From Serratia ficaria (GTDB lineage: Bacteria > Pseudomonadota > Gammaproteobacteria > Enterobacterales > Enterobacteriaceae): a DNA stretch of 64,000 nt. The stretch is taken from the NCBI RefSeq assembly GCF_900187015.1, contig NZ_LT906479.1, positions 1,550,001 to 1,614,000 on the forward strand. The letters run 5' to 3'. The notes below the pieces were generated by a model. That model was not told the origin of the DNA and ran no database searches. It saw only the letters and a program-made list of their open reading frames with translations. Position numbers and translations under genes: made by a program. Below, one piece after another: positions 15,319 to 23,649 of the stretch (the first letter of the stretch is position 1; every line of letters starts with the position of its first letter).

Positions 15319-16250
15319 TTCACTTTGACCATGTCAGCAAGATTTTTCAGGGCAAGCCGGCGGTGGACGACCTCAGGCTGCAGATCGCCGAGGGCGAATT
15401 CACCGTGTTGATCGGCACCTCGGGTTCCGGCAAGTCCACCACCCTGAAAATGATCAACCGATTGATCGAGCATGACGCCGGCAAGATTTACTTTGCCGGT
15501 GAAGAGATCCAGAAATTCAAACCGCAGGATCTGCGGCGCCGCATGGGCTATGCGATCCAGTCGATCGGCCTGTTTCCGCACTGGACGGTGGAGGAGAATA
15601 TCGCCACCGTGCCGCAGCTGTTGAAATGGCCGCGCGCGCGCATTCGCGATCGGGTGACCGAGCTGCTGGAGCTGCTGCATCTGGAGCCGGAACTGTTCCG
15701 CAGCCGCTATCCGCATCAGCTGTCCGGCGGGCAGCAGCAGCGGGTGGGGGTGGCGCGCGCGCTGGCCGCCGATCCCGAGGTGCTGCTGATGGATGAACCC
15801 TTCGGCGCGCTCGATCCGGTGACGCGGGCGGCGCTGCAGGCCGAGATTGCGCGCATTCACCAGCTCTCGGATCGCACCATCGTGCTGGTCACGCATGACA
15901 TCGACGAGGCGCTGGGGCTGGCGGACCGCATCGTGCTGCTCGATCAGGGGCGGGTAGTGCAGCAGGGTACGCCGCTGGAACTGTTGACCGAGCCGGCCAA
16001 TGACTTCGTGCGCGATTTCTTTGGCCGCAGCGATCGCGGCATCAAGCTGTTGGCGCTGGGCAGGGTCGCCGAACGGGTGCGGCCCGGCGTCGCCGAAGGC
16101 GAACCCATCGCCGCGGCCATGAGCCTGCGCGAAGCGCTGTCGGTATTCGTGGCGCGCGGCAGCGATCGCCTGCCGGTGGTGGGCGAACGGGGGGAGGCGC
16201 TGGGGGTGCTGCACTTTACCGATCTGATCGCCGACAAGGCGCTGTCATGA
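15315..16250 (+). CDS. yehX: Glycine betaine-type ABC transporter ATPase YehX
   Basis: 311 residues. Walker [10 protein letters not shown] at 34-42, signature LSGGQQQR at 136-143, Walker B VLLMDEP at 156-162 and a THD switch histidine near 195 are all intact. The ~70 C-terminal residues past the nucleotide-binding domain resemble the CBS-type regulatory tail found in OpuA/ProV-like ATPases. It overlaps both neighbours by 4 nt (ATGA). It energises the YehY/YehW channel on the cytoplasmic side. Confidence 0.93.
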   Translation: MIHFDHVSKIFQGKPAVDDLRLQIAEGEFTVLIGTSGSGKSTTLKMINRLIEHDAGKIYFAGEEIQKFKPQDLRRRMGYAIQSIGLFPHWTVEENIATVPQLLKWPRARIRDRVTELLELLHLEPELFRSRYPHQLSGGQQQRVGVARALAADPEVLLMDEPFGALDPVTRAALQAEIARIHQLSDRTIVLVTHDIDEALGLADRIVLLDQGRVVQQGTPLELLTEPANDFVRDFFGRSDRGIKLLALGRVAERVRPGVAEGEPIAAAMSLREALSVFVARGSDRLPVVGERGEALGVLHFTDLIADKALS

Positions 16251-17041
16251 GCCGGCAACAGGCGCCGCAGGGCGCGCGTCGGCTGCGCCGGTTACGCGAT
16301 CCGCTGCCCTGGACGCTGGCGCTGTTGTTGGCGCTGGTGTTCGGCATGACGCATTTGCACGGCCTGTTCGCCGCCTGGTTTCCCGATCTGGAACGGCCGG
16401 TATATCAGCAGGACAGCTTTATTTCGCTGGTGGGCGCCCACCTGTCGCTGGTGGCGGTTTCCAGCCTGATCGCCGTGGCGATCGGCGTGGCGGCGGGCGT
16501 CGGCGTTACCCGCCGCGCCGGGAAGGAGTTCCGCTCGCTGGTGGAGACCCTGGTGGCGGTGGGGCAGACCTTCCCGCCGGTCGCGGTGCTGGCGGTGGCG
16601 GTGCCGGTGATGGGCTTCAGCGAGCAGCCGGCGATCATTGCGCTGGTGCTGTACGGCCTGCTGCCGATCCTGCAGGGCACGCTGGCGGGCATCGAGTCGG
16701 TACCGGCTTCCACGCGTGAAATCGCCCGCGGCGTGGGGATGAGCGCCTGGCAAATTTTATGGCGCGTCGAGCTGCCGCTGGCGGCGCCGGTGATCGTCGC
16801 CGGCATTCGCACGTCGGTGATCATCAACATCGGCACCGCCGCCATCGCCTCCACCGTCGGCACTAAAACGCTCGGTTCGCCGATCATCATCGGCCTGAGC
16901 GGGTTTAATACCGCCTATGTGATCCAGGGGGCGGCAGTCGTGGCCCTGCTGGCTATCATTACCGACATGCTGTTCGAACGTTGGGTTCGTTATCTCACCG
17001 CCTGGCGTCAGCAGACGCTGGCCACTTCTTCAGCGGGGTAA
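16247..17041 (+). CDS. yehW: Glycine betaine-type ABC transporter permease YehW
   Basis: 264 residues with about 5-6 hydrophobic segments and the EAA-type coupling loop ([20 protein letters not shown]). It is the second membrane subunit of the OsmF transporter. Its ATG overlaps the yehX stop. The last part of the gene is only 6 nt from the PhnD-like gene, so transcription very likely continues into it. Confidence 0.92.
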   Translation: MSRQQAPQGARRLRRLRDPLPWTLALLLALVFGMTHLHGLFAAWFPDLERPVYQQDSFISLVGAHLSLVAVSSLIAVAIGVAAGVGVTRRAGKEFRSLVETLVAVGQTFPPVAVLAVAVPVMGFSEQPAIIALVLYGLLPILQGTLAGIESVPASTREIARGVGMSAWQILWRVELPLAAPVIVAGIRTSVIINIGTAAIASTVGTKTLGSPIIIGLSGFNTAYVIQGAAVVALLAIITDMLFERWVRYLTAWRQQTLATSSAG

Positions 17042-17047
17042 GGGCAA

Positions 17048-17830
17048 ATGAGGCAGGTATCTTTACCGATGTACGGCGTCGGCCATCAGCAGGCCGAGTC
17101 TTTCTGGCGGGTGCTGCGCGGCAAATTGCTGCAGCTGGGGTTGGAAGCGCTGCCGGAGCAGCTCAGTTGGCCGGATAACTTGGCGCAGCACTGGCAGCGC
17201 GACGATCTGCTGCTCAGCCAGACCTGCGGTTACCCGCTGGTCAGCACGCTGCCGCAGGTGCAGCTGGTCGGCACTTATCATTACCGCGTAGAAGGCTGCG
17301 ACGGCCCGAACTACCGCAGCTGGCTGGTGGTGCGCGCCGAGGATCCCGGCGAGCGGCTGGCCGATTTTCGCGGCCGGGTGGCGGCTTACAACAGCACCGA
17401 TTCGCAGTCCGGTTACAACGGCCTGCGCGCGCTGGTCGCGCCGCTGGCCCAGGACGGAAAGTTTTTTGGCAGCGCCATCGCCTCCGGCGCGCACTATCAG
17501 TCGCTGAAGCTGATCCAGAGCGGGCAGGCGGACATCGCCGCCATCGACAGCATCAGCATGGAGCTGCTGCGCCGCGCGCAGCCGCGGGCGCTGGACGGTT
17601 TGAAAATTATCGGCCGCACCGCGGCGGTGCCGGGCTTGCCGCTGATCACCTCGGCAAGCACGCCGCCGGAACAGCTGGAGATACTGCGCGCCGGCGCCAG
17701 GGCGATGCTGGACGAAACGATCGGCGACAGCCTGCTGATCGGCGATTTCAGCCTGGTGCCGCGTTCGGCCTATCAGGCGATCAGCGCGCTGGAGCAGCAG
17801 GCCGCGGCGCAGGGCGTAACGGCGCTTTAA
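17048..17830 (+). CDS. PhnD/SsuA-like substrate-binding-fold protein without signal peptide
   Basis: 260 residues of the PhnD-like periplasmic-binding fold (PF12974-type; LADFRGRVAAYNSTDSQSGY and SGQADIAAIDSISMELLRR). Unlike normal binding proteins it starts MRQVSLPMYG with no signal peptide or lipobox, so it should stay in the cytoplasm. It lies 6 nt after yehW and is probably co-transcribed with the osmF operon. E. coli yehZYXW has no such fifth gene as far as I recall. The ligand is unknown; phosphonate, amine or nucleotide-like ligands are possible. Confidence 0.8.
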   Translation: MRQVSLPMYGVGHQQAESFWRVLRGKLLQLGLEALPEQLSWPDNLAQHWQRDDLLLSQTCGYPLVSTLPQVQLVGTYHYRVEGCDGPNYRSWLVVRAEDPGERLADFRGRVAAYNSTDSQSGYNGLRALVAPLAQDGKFFGSAIASGAHYQSLKLIQSGQADIAAIDSISMELLRRAQPRALDGLKIIGRTAAVPGLPLITSASTPPEQLEILRAGARAMLDETIGDSLLIGDFSLVPRSAYQAISALEQQAAAQGVTAL

Positions 17831-17953
17831 CGCTAAGCAAGGTTGCTGATCTGCCGCCTAGACAGCTGGGCCAGTTGGCGCTCATCGCTTTTTCAGCCGC
17901 GGGAGAGCAGCCCAGCGCAGCGCCATGTACGGTGGCGCTGGCGGTACGGGGGA

Positions 17954-18127
17954 TTACTTGGCCTGAAGGCTGTCTGCCGGCGCCTGAGTGGCGGAGGCGT
18001 CGCTGGCGGCGGTTTCTTCTTGCGGCGTGGTGGAACGGGTGTAGATGTTCAACCCGGCGAGGAATACGCCGCCCAGGGAACCGAAGGCGCACAGGGCGAT
18101 GACGACGACGAACGCTTTTTTCAGCAT
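17954..18127 (-). CDS. Small single-span membrane protein, unknown
   Basis: 57 residues: MLKK, a hydrophobic helix at about 5-27 (AFVVVIALCAFGSLGGVFLA), then a polar Ala/Thr/Ser/Gln-rich tail. It fits either an inner-membrane anchor or an uncleaved signal. The frame is open 35 codons further upstream, but only this start gives a sensible membrane topology; the SD is poor. It sits alone between the convergent end of the osmF operon and yedA. I do not recognise the family. Confidence 0.5.
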   Translation of the reverse strand: MLKKAFVVVIALCAFGSLGGVFLAGLNIYTRSTTPQEETAASDASATQAPADSLQAK

Positions 18128-18228
18128 AGGAATGATTTCACGGTTGCTCGGAACAGCGGGAATTATAGACCCTTCGCCGGGTGAAACAAGAATCGTTTTT
18201 AACGGCGGCCCGCAGACCGCCATTTTGG

Positions 18229-19152
18229 TCACCGTTTTTCACATTCCACCGATCGCACGCCGGCCGGGCGGGCGAACAGGTATTTCCCCAGCGTCACCAA
18301 CACCACCGCCGCAACGATAATCACCAGCGCCATCCATTCACGCGGCGCCAGAGATTCGCCGGCGAAGCCGATGCCGAGCAGCACCGCAACCACCGGGTTA
18401 ACGTAGGCGTAGCTGGTGGCGACCGCCGGCCGCACGTTCTTCAGCAAGAACATGTAGGCGCTGATCGCCAGCATCGAGCCGAAGATTATCAGATACCCCA
18501 GCGCGAAAAAGCCGCCGGCGCCTGGCATCTGGCCGAGGTGCTCGCCGCTGAGCCGGCTGGCGACCAGCAGCACCGCGCCCGCCACCAGCATCTCCGCCGC
18601 CCCGGCCATGGGCCCGACGGGCAACGAAATGCGCGATCCCAGCACCGAGCCGAAGGCCCAGCTGGCCGAAGCCAGCAGGATCAGCAGCGCGCCGGTCGGA
18701 TTGCCGACCAGGTTATTGCCGGTATTCAACAGCACGATGCCCACCAGCCCCAGGGCGATGCCCGCCCATTCCAGCCGGGTATTGCGCATGCCCCACAGCA
18801 GGCTGAAACACAGGGTGAACAGCGGCACGGTGGCGACCATCACCGCGGCGATGCCGGAGGGCACATGCTGATGCTCCGCCACCGTGACCAGGCCGTTGCC
18901 CACCGCCAGCAGCAGAATGCCGATGGTGCCGGCGGCCAGCCACTGCTTCGGCGTCGGCAACGCATGGCCGCGCAGCGCCAGGAAGCTGAACAGCAGGATG
19001 CCGGCGGTCAGAAAGCGGATGCCGGCCATCATCAGCGGTGGCCAGCTTTCTACGCCCAGACGAATCACAAAGTAGGTGGAACCCCAGACAATATATAACG
19101 TAAACAGCGCCCCAACCAACGGCAGGACGTTACGGCTATTTTGGCTCAGCAT
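18229..19152 (-). CDS. yedA: EamA/DMT-family inner-membrane transporter YedA
   Basis: 307 residues with ten hydrophobic segments in two EamA repeats. It follows the E. coli YedA sequence closely from memory: LYIVWGSTYFVIRLGVESWP near the start, AVGNGLVTVAEHQ, VPSGIAAVMVATVPLFTLCF, and the C-terminal ATSYAYVNPVVAVLLG. The family exports metabolites or amino acids; the YedA substrate is not established. The stop is close to the small-protein gene on the same strand. Confidence 0.9.
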   Translation of the reverse strand: MLSQNSRNVLPLVGALFTLYIVWGSTYFVIRLGVESWPPLMMAGIRFLTAGILLFSFLALRGHALPTPKQWLAAGTIGILLLAVGNGLVTVAEHQHVPSGIAAVMVATVPLFTLCFSLLWGMRNTRLEWAGIALGLVGIVLLNTGNNLVGNPTGALLILLASASWAFGSVLGSRISLPVGPMAGAAEMLVAGAVLLVASRLSGEHLGQMPGAGGFFALGYLIIFGSMLAISAYMFLLKNVRPAVATSYAYVNPVVAVLLGIGFAGESLAPREWMALVIIVAAVVLVTLGKYLFARPAGVRSVECEKR

Positions 19153-19268
19153 GGATGTTTATTCTGCAGGGAAGGTTATTATTAGAGGACTCAGTAAACC
19201 CGATCGGACAGCGAATAAGCAACGGCTTTGCGAACTTTTTTTGCCGGGGCGAAGGCCATTAACGGCCT

Positions 19269-19760
19269 TCAGAACCCGCTCTTTTTCAACTGCAGCCAAC
19301 TCACCGCCGGCAGATAAACCGACCCGCCGATGGCGAGCAGCAGCAGCATGATTTCCGGCGGCACGCCCGGCTGCAGCGTGCCCAGCTTCCAACTGACGGC
19401 GTAGGCGAAAGGCCCGACGACGGCGCCTGACACCGCCAACGGCCAGGGGGCGGCTCTGACCACCTCCAGCACCCAGCTCCACCAGCAGCCGAAGCCTACC
19501 CACAGCGCGATCACCCACAGCGGCAGGCCGATATGATTGTGGTAATGCAGCACGCCGCTGTAGCTCCACAGGCCATCCATGCCGATGCCGCCGAGGGCGG
19601 CGATCAACGCGCCTTTGCGCCGGGAGCCGGGGGTGAAGATCAACGCCAGCGCGGCGCCGGCCAACAGAATGCCGTTGAGCCGGTCGTGGGTCAGCAGCGC
19701 CAGCAGCCAGCAGACGCCGAGCCCCAGCGTCGCCAGCCAAAATCCGGCATGAGGTTTCAT
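19269..19760 (-). CDS. DUF2878-type membrane protein
   Basis: 163 residues with about five hydrophobic segments (7-24, 28-43, 50-66, 80-118, 130-155). The recognisable feature is the polar patch SGVLHYHNHIGLPLWV, common to DUF2878 proteins. Its function is unknown; conserved His and Trp residues in the membrane could bind a cofactor or metal. It stands alone between yedA and the cysteine-rich regulator, all on the minus strand, with about 50 bp on the upstream side, so co-transcription with the regulator gene is possible. Confidence 0.75.
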   Translation of the reverse strand: MKPHAGFWLATLGLGVCWLLALLTHDRLNGILLAGAALALIFTPGSRRKGALIAALGGIGMDGLWSYSGVLHYHNHIGLPLWVIALWVGFGCWWSWVLEVVRAAPWPLAVSGAVVGPFAYAVSWKLGTLQPGVPPEIMLLLLAIGGSVYLPAVSWLQLKKSGF

Positions 19761-19810
19761 GGCTCTTCTCTCGTTGACGGGTTAATGCGTTTCATTGCCG
19801 CGATCCGCTT

Positions 19811-20464
19811 TTACGATACGGAAATGCGGTAGGCGCAGCGGCGCGCGCCGGCCAGAATGTGCTCGGAACGTTCTACCTGCGCCTGCAGCACTTCGGCAAA
19901 AACGCTCAGCTCCGCGCGGCAAAAGCCCTGACAAACGGTGGCGGCGGCGCAGATTGGGCAATGGTTCTCCACCAGCAGGTAAGAGCCGTCCTCCTGCTGA
20001 CGCCATTCGGCCATGTAGCCTTCGCGGCTGCGGATGGCGGCCAGCCGCGCGACGCGTTCCTGCAGATCGGTGGCGCCGATCATCGCCTGCTTGTAGTTGA
20101 TGCGGGTTTCCTGCTCGCGGGTGTCGATCAGCAAATCGACCGCTTGCTCGCCCAGTTTGTCGCGCACGGTACGCAACAGCTGGACCGTCAGTTCGGCGTG
20201 GGTGTCCGGAAAACGGGCGTTGCCGGCGACGGTCAAATGCCACAGCTGCACCGGGCGCCCGACGCCGCGCGTTTCGGCGACCGCTTCCACCAGGCCTTCT
20301 TTCGCCAGCTTCACGAACTGCTGCCGCGCCGCTTCACCGGTGGTGCCAAGGACTTTTCCTGCCTCTGAGGCTTGCTGCGGGCCGCGGGTTTTCAACAGCG
20401 TCAGCAAACGGTCGCTGACCGATTGTGCTGTGCTTACGCCATTTTCCAAGTTTATTCTTGACAT
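19811..20464 (-). CDS. Winged-HTH regulator with C-terminal cysteine cluster (SufR-like, COG2345)
   Basis: 217 residues. The N-terminal helix-turn-helix is ArsR/DeoR-like (about 18-80: LLTLLKTRGPQQASEAGKVL, TTGEAARQQFVKLAKEGLVE). The C-terminal part has Cys169, Cys172, Cys178, Cys182 and a later Cys210 in ARRCAYRI. In SufR and relatives such clusters hold an Fe-S cluster that controls DNA binding. It is divergent from the MFS gene at 20568, and a palindrome lies between them. Redox, metal or drug sensing is inferred. Confidence 0.82.
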   Translation of the reverse strand: MSRINLENGVSTAQSVSDRLLTLLKTRGPQQASEAGKVLGTTGEAARQQFVKLAKEGLVEAVAETRGVGRPVQLWHLTVAGNARFPDTHAELTVQLLRTVRDKLGEQAVDLLIDTREQETRINYKQAMIGATDLQERVARLAAIRSREGYMAEWRQQEDGSYLLVENHCPICAAATVCQGFCRAELSVFAEVLQAQVERSEHILAGARRCAYRISVS

Positions 20465-20491
20465 ATTTCTCCGCCTCGCCCTAATTTATTC

Positions 20492-20505
20492 CAAGATAAC
20501 TCTTG
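20492..20505. promoter_or_regulatory. Operator-like palindrome between the regulator and MFS genes
   Basis: CAAGA and TCTTG flank TAAC, within an AT-rich intergenic stretch about midway between the two divergent starts. It is the only clear dyad there and is the best candidate site for the cysteine-rich regulator. Confidence 0.45.
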
Positions 20506-20567
20506 TTAAATTTAGCGCAATATCACCCTCAACTCAATGCCATTACTCTGAAAACAGGACCACCACC

Positions 20568-22001
20568 GTGATAACCAACGATGATAGCCGCTGGAGCGAT
20601 CTTTTTTCCGGCAAAAACGCCGCCAGTGCGATCGCGCTCTCACTCGGCGTTGCGCTGCATGCGATCAATATCCTGGTCGCCACCACCATTCTGCCTTCGG
20701 TAGTGCAGGATATTGGCGGCCTGGATCTCTACGCCTGGAATACCACGCTGTTCGTGGTGGCGTCGATTCTCGGTTCGGCGCTGTCGGCCCGCCTGCTCAG
20801 CGGTTACGGCGCGCGCAGCGCTTATCTGGTGGCCTCGCTGTTTTTCATCGCCGGGGCGGCGCTGTGCGCGCTGGCGCCGTCGATGCCGGTGATGCTGATT
20901 GGCCGCACGGTGCAGGGGTTCGGCGGCGGCCTGATCTTTGCGCTCTCCTACGCGATGATTAACCTGGTGTTCGAACAGAAACTGTGGCCGCGCGCGATGG
21001 CGCTGATCTCGGCAATGTGGGGCATAGCGACGCTGGTGGGGCCGGCGGTAGGCGGCATTTTTGCCGAACTGCACGCCTGGCGCTGGGCCTTCGGCATTCT
21101 GTTGCCGATCATGGCGCTGTACGCCGGCTTTACCTTCATGATCCTGCCGAAAGGCCGGCCTCGGCAGGCGGCGGCGCCGCTGCCGTTGGCCCAGCTGGCG
21201 CTGTTGGCGACGGCGGTGCTGGTGGTCTCCGCCGGCAGCCTGGCGGACAGCGCCTGGCTCAATCTGGCGGGCATCGCGCTGTCGCTGGCGCTGATGGCCT
21301 GGCTCATGCGGCGGGAGGGGCAGTCGCGCGCCCGGCTGCTGCCGCAGGGCGCGTTGCGACGCGGTTCTGCGCAGGCCTCGCTGTACCTTACCGTTTCGCT
21401 GCTGGTTATCGGCATGACCAGCGAGATTTTCGTGCCGTACTTCCTGCAGCTGCTGCACGGCCAGTCGCCGCTGATTTCCGGTTATATCGCGGCCACCATG
21501 GCGGCGGGTTGGACGCTGTCGGAAATTCTCAGCTCCGGCTGGCGCGGGGCGGGCATCCGCCGGGCGATCGTCAGCGGGCCGCTGTTTGTGCTGGTGGGGC
21601 TGCTGGCGCTGGCCATCCTGATGCCGGTGCCTTCCGGCGGCCACTGGCTGGCGCTGGCGCCGATCGTCATTGCCCTGACGCTGGTCGGGTTCGGCATCGG
21701 TTTTGGCTGGCCGCACCTGCTGACGCGCATCCTGCAGGTGGCGTCCGACGCGGACAAGGACATCGCTGGCGCGTCGATCACCACGGTGCAGCTGTTCGCC
21801 ACCGCCTTCGGCGCCGCGCTGGCCGGCATGATTGCCAACCTGGCCGGGTTGAACGAGCCGGGCGGCGCAGCCGGGGCGGCTTCGGCGGCGCGCTGGCTGT
21901 TTTTGCTGTTCGCCCTGGCCCCGCTGCTGGCGGTGTTCAGCGCCTGGCGCTGCGCGGCGATTGAGCCGCCGGAGCGCCGGCGGCAAAACGATCACGTTTA
22001 A
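20568..22001 (+). CDS. MFS multidrug-type efflux transporter
   Basis: 477 residues, about 12-14 hydrophobic segments. SGYGARSAYLVAS is the loop 2-3 motif and LIGRTVQGFGGGLIFALSYA corresponds to the motif C-like helix of drug:H+ antiporters. The start is a GTG at 20568 with AGGA 8 nt ahead. The open frame extends to 20097, but that part lies inside the divergent regulator gene and is discarded. Regulation by the neighbouring cysteine-rich protein is likely from the divergent arrangement and the palindrome at 20492. Confidence 0.85.
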   Translation: MITNDDSRWSDLFSGKNAASAIALSLGVALHAINILVATTILPSVVQDIGGLDLYAWNTTLFVVASILGSALSARLLSGYGARSAYLVASLFFIAGAALCALAPSMPVMLIGRTVQGFGGGLIFALSYAMINLVFEQKLWPRAMALISAMWGIATLVGPAVGGIFAELHAWRWAFGILLPIMALYAGFTFMILPKGRPRQAAAPLPLAQLALLATAVLVVSAGSLADSAWLNLAGIALSLALMAWLMRREGQSRARLLPQGALRRGSAQASLYLTVSLLVIGMTSEIFVPYFLQLLHGQSPLISGYIAATMAAGWTLSEILSSGWRGAGIRRAIVSGPLFVLVGLLALAILMPVPSGGHWLALAPIVIALTLVGFGIGFGWPHLLTRILQVASDADKDIAGASITTVQLFATAFGAALAGMIANLAGLNEPGGAAGAASAARWLFLLFALAPLLAVFSAWRCAAIEPPERRRQNDHV

Positions 22002-22024
22002 ATTCGCTTGACCAATCCCTTATT

Positions 22025-22050
22025 TGAGATTATTTCTCTTATATGAGATT
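22025..22050 (+). promoter_or_regulatory. TGAGATT repeats before the XRE-cupin gene
   Basis: TGAGATT occurs at 22025 and again at 22044, 19 bp apart, and the first copy is part of the dyad GAGA-N5-TCTC (22026-22038). They lie 20-45 bp before the start, where an autoregulating XRE protein could bind. Confidence 0.4.
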
Positions 22051-22070
22051 TCAACGGTGGGGCTTACACA

Positions 22071-22640
22071 GTGGATAACGGATTGGACAATGCCGACCTC
22101 AGGCTGGCGCAGCGGCTGGCCGATTTGCGCCAGCGGCACGGCTGGTCGCTGGAGGAGCTGGCGCAGCGGACCGCCATCAGCCGGGCGACGCTGTCGAGGG
22201 TGGAACGGGGAGAAACCAGCCCGACGGCTTCATTGATGAACCGGCTGTGCGCCGCCTATGGGCTGACCATGTCGCGCCTGTTGAGCGAAATAGAAGACGA
22301 GCCGCCGGAGCTGCTGCGCCGGGAGCAGCAGCCGGTGTGGGTAGACGGCGCCAGCGGCTTTCACCGCCGTTCGGTTTCGCCGCCCGCCGCGCTGTACAGG
22401 GCCGAGTTTGTCGAAGGCCGGCTCGAGGCCGGTGCGTTGATCGACTATGACATGCCGTCCATCCCGGCGCTGGAACACCATTTATGGCTGCTGGCGGGTA
22501 GCCTGGAGCTGACGCTGGAGGGCCGCACTTTCCGTCTGGCCCCCGGCGACTGCCTGCGCTATCGGCTGTTCGGCGCGTCAAGATTTCACATCCCCGGCGC
22601 TGAGCCGGCCCATTACACCCTCGTTATCTGCAGGCCATAA
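22071..22640 (+). CDS. XRE-type regulator with C-terminal cupin
   Basis: 189 residues. An HTH_3 domain (about 12-66: LADLRQRHGWSLEELAQRTA, ISRATLSRVERGETSPTAS) is followed by a cupin_2 barrel (about 110-185, LAGSLELTLEGRTFRLAPGD). Such proteins sense a small molecule in the cupin and usually repress metabolic or efflux genes. The start is GTG at 22071, as no in-frame ATG is near; GGGG lies 9 nt ahead. It is followed after 2 nt by a GNAT gene, so the three genes 22071-23610 form an operon. Confidence 0.88.
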   Translation: MDNGLDNADLRLAQRLADLRQRHGWSLEELAQRTAISRATLSRVERGETSPTASLMNRLCAAYGLTMSRLLSEIEDEPPELLRREQQPVWVDGASGFHRRSVSPPAALYRAEFVEGRLEAGALIDYDMPSIPALEHHLWLLAGSLELTLEGRTFRLAPGDCLRYRLFGASRFHIPGAEPAHYTLVICRP

Positions 22641-22642
22641 CC

Positions 22643-23167
22643 ATGACTGACATACAACAACTGGACGCCGCCGCGGCGGAACGCGCGATCCCGGAACTGG
22701 CCGATATGCTGCTGGCCAGCGTGGCGCAGGGGGCCAGCATCGGCTTTGTGATGCCGTTTACGCTGGAGCAGGCGCAGGCCTTCTGGCGTCGTCTGCTGCC
22801 GGCGATTGAGCGGGGCGATCGGGCGATGCTGGTGGCGCGCCAGGCCGGGCGGGTGGTCGGCACCGTGCAACTGCTGCTGGATATGCCGGACAACGGCCGC
22901 CATCGCGCCGAGGTGCTCAAGCTGATGGTGCATCCGCAGGCGCGCCGGCAGGGGATTGCCCGTCAGCTGATGCTGGCGCTGCAGAGGCTGGCGGCAGAAC
23001 ATCGGCGCCATCTGCTGGTGCTGGACACCCTGACCGGCGATACCGCCGAAGGCCTGTACCGCCGGCTGGGCTTCGAACTGGCCGGCAGCATTCCGCAGTA
23101 CGCCATGGCCAGCAACGGCGGCGCATTGGACGCCACCAGCTATATGTATAAATTGCTGCCGTGCTGA
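22643..23167 (+). CDS. GNAT-family N-acetyltransferase (first of two)
   Basis: 174 residues with the GNAT core: VVGTVQLLLDM (beta 4 region), VLKLMVHPQARRQGIARQLM with the Q-x-x-G-x-A pyrophosphate loop of acetyl-CoA binding at about 95-110, and VLDTLTGDTAEGLYRRLGFE (the N/Y-containing helix). It starts 2 nt after the XRE-cupin stop and its last bases overlap the next GNAT start. The acceptor amine is unknown; in this setting the XRE-cupin protein may respond to it. Confidence 0.88.
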   Translation: MTDIQQLDAAAAERAIPELADMLLASVAQGASIGFVMPFTLEQAQAFWRRLLPAIERGDRAMLVARQAGRVVGTVQLLLDMPDNGRHRAEVLKLMVHPQARRQGIARQLMLALQRLAAEHRRHLLVLDTLTGDTAEGLYRRLGFELAGSIPQYAMASNGGALDATSYMYKLLPC

Positions 23168-23610
23168 CCATCGAATCTGTCGAGGCGGTTTCCCCGCAGG
23201 CGCAGGCGCTGATGACGGAACTGTCGGCGCGGTTGGCGGAAATTACCGGCGACGGCGGCGCAGCTTCATTTGATGCCGCTGCTCTCGATGCCGATGGCGG
23301 ATGTTGCCTGTTGGTGCGTAATGCTGCCGGTGAAGCGATAGCCTGCGGTGCGTTACGTCGGCTGACCGCTGAGGTTGCGGAATTAAAGCGCATGTACGTT
23401 CGTGAGGCCGGTAACGGCATCGGCGGTTATCTGCTGCACGCTCTGGAGCAACGCGCACGGCTGCAGGGGTATCGGCAGCTGTGGTTGGAAACGCGCCGGG
23501 TCAATCAGCGAGCGGTCGGATTCTACCTGGCGCGGGGGTATCGGGTGCGTGAAAACTATGGCCGTTATCAGGGGAATGCGCAGGCGCTCTGCTTCGAGAA
23601 AACCTTGTGA
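23161..23610 (+). CDS. GNAT-family N-acetyltransferase (second of two)
   Basis: 149 residues. AELKRMYVREAGNGIGGYLL carries the GNAT acetyl-CoA loop (G-N-G-I-G) and WLETRRVNQRAVGFYLARGY the C-terminal motif. The start is GTG at 23161, overlapping the first GNAT stop by 7 nt, so the two are translationally coupled. Its sequence is only distantly like the first, so this is not a recent duplication. Confidence 0.87.
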   Translation: MLTIESVEAVSPQAQALMTELSARLAEITGDGGAASFDAAALDADGGCCLLVRNAAGEAIACGALRRLTAEVAELKRMYVREAGNGIGGYLLHALEQRARLQGYRQLWLETRRVNQRAVGFYLARGYRVRENYGRYQGNAQALCFEKTL

Positions 23611-23613
23611 CGA

Positions 23614-23640
23614 TACCGCAGGCGCCTGGCCCCTGCGGTA
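23614..23640. terminator. Bidirectional hairpin between convergent GNAT genes
   Basis: TACCGCAGG and CCTGCGGTA form a perfect 9-bp stem with a 9-nt loop, placed between two convergent stop codons. There is no T-run on either strand, so termination efficiency is uncertain. Confidence 0.45.
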
Positions 23641-23649
23641 CGCCGGCGG

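Noticed and set aside
14820..16214. A 464-codon minus-strand frame across yehY-yehX
   Set aside because: Antisense to two intact, overlapping ABC transporter genes; no recognisable domain or SD.
18190..18228. GC hairpin after yedA considered as a terminator
   Set aside because: The stem is short and is followed by A residues, not T, on the yedA strand.
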